The translations under genes and the position numbers were made by a program. DNA of 64,000 bases from Triplophysa rosa. Its lineage: Eukaryota > Chordata > Actinopteri > Cypriniformes > Nemacheilidae. Under the pieces are notes generated by a model. It worked only from the letters and a program-made list of their open reading frames with translations, did no database searches and was not told the origin of the DNA. Shown piece by piece: positions 63,597 to 64,000 of this stretch (position 1 is its first letter; each line of letters begins with the position of its first letter). The stretch lies in the NCBI RefSeq assembly GCF_024868665.1, contig NC_079890.1, positions 6,245,904 to 6,309,903 on the forward strand, written 5' to 3'.

Positions 63597-63792
63597 CCAC
63601 GTAATAAAATGGTGTTGTATGTTGTATTGTTATGCCATACGGGACCAGGGGCTCTGAGCTTGCATTAACGGTATAGCACAGTTGGGCTATAACAGCCTTA
63701 GCCAACGGGTTGGCGCGTATGATTGCGTTGATTTTGGAGATGTGTTGTAATGCTATGTTATTACGGGGGCACTGAGTGCGCATTAATGGTTT

Positions 63793-64000
63793 GGGTAGTG
63801 GCGCCTAATGGTTAGAGAGTCAGACTCGTGACCAGAAGGTTGCCGGTTCGACTCTCAGGACCGGCGGGCAACGACTGTGGTGCCTTTGAGCTGCAGTAAT
63901 AGCTGCCCACTGCTTCTGGTGTATATGTGTTCACGACTTGCAATGCGTGAGTTCACTACTCACTGGACGGGTTAAATGCAGAGGTCACCATAGCTGACAA
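63793..64000 (+). mobile_element. tRNA-derived SINE (copy 3, runs off the window)
   Basis: It begins GGGTAGTGGCGCCTAATGG, TTAGAGAGTCAGACTC (box A region), then GGTTCGACTCTC (box B), AGCTGCCCACTGCTTCTGG and GGTTAAATGCAGAGGTCACC. It is in the opposite orientation to copies 1 and 2. It directly follows the LINE tail. Confidence 0.8.

Larger units (their letters stand above)
52840..63600 (+). pseudogene. LINE with restriction-like endonuclease, split by LTR element
   Basis: The left part (52840-53350) encodes post-catalytic reverse transcriptase sequence (LWCFQFGLLPRLMWPISMYE, RRWIGLPRCLCNIGLYRNGA). The right part (62538-63596) encodes a CX2CX7HX4C finger (CHLCAAPANVKHILVGC). It then carries a restriction-like endonuclease domain (RPDMVLWSSSS, VVELILPWEEAI, RKNLRYANLAAEAEDRGW, PVEVGCRGF, SSHWLWLKRKD). 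This order is that of R2/NeSL-type LINEs. Stops (for example inside AQMEV) and frameshifts on both sides make it inactive. The PD...E...K-type catalytic residues appear present in the 3' part. The LTR retrotransposon sits inside, with TSD CAAG. Confidence 0.85.

Overview
The window looks like nuclear DNA of a teleost fish, most likely a cypriniform (zebrafish or carp relatives). Three things suggest this: a split NCC-type slc12 gene with vertebrate GT-AG introns; very many nested DNA transposons and miniature inverted-repeat elements with fish-type termini; and fish L2-type and tRNA-SINE copies with typical tails. It is not bacterial. There is no CRISPR array, operon or rRNA, and the only real host gene I can support is one solute-carrier gene.

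Host gene. Positions 27395 down to 7931 (minus strand) hold the first eight coding exons of a cation-chloride cotransporter of the Na-Cl branch (slc12a3/slc12a10). All junctions are GT-AG and the reading frame is continuous from the ATG at 27395. The exons encode the cytosolic N-terminus and roughly the first six membrane segments. The remaining exons must lie to the left of the window. Introns are up to 11.9 kb long and packed with transposons. A TATA-like box lies about 150 bp upstream of the ATG, and a perfect 95-bp hairpin sits in intron 1.

Mobile DNA, left to right. There is a solo LTR (686-1223) and an apparently intact DD36E Tc1/mariner element (1441-2661). A composite palindromic repeat (about 3464-6243) carries a 14 x 45-bp array. 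Other elements in the gene region are degenerate Tc1 elements, a decayed L2-type LINE (14640-17395) and several MITEs. The intergenic half (27.6-64 kb) has four hAT-like insertions with 8-bp target duplications, two of them abutting (36079-37695). It also has an L2-type LINE with a 13-bp target duplication (34307-35854), a miniature LTR element with a tRNA-Phe-type primer site (37704-38722) and a Harbinger-like element (45789-47042). The right end is a complete 9.2-kb Ty3/gypsy retrotransposon (53351-62533) inserted in a restriction-like-endonuclease LINE. Its LTRs are nearly identical, its primer site matches tRNA-Pro, and its Gag resembles the vertebrate PNMA proteins.

The most unusual pattern is a recurrent foldback family, with about 15 whole or partial copies and 10 central hairpins. 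Each complete copy is a 0.7-1.6 kb near-palindrome. The shared inner part begins with TCACCATTATGGTGA and ends in a central hairpin that carries GCAATGCATGCTGGG and its complement. The outer arms differ completely from copy to copy, as if inverted-repeat modules were nested around one core. The central hairpin resembles the ZNF143/THAP11 DNA-binding motif.
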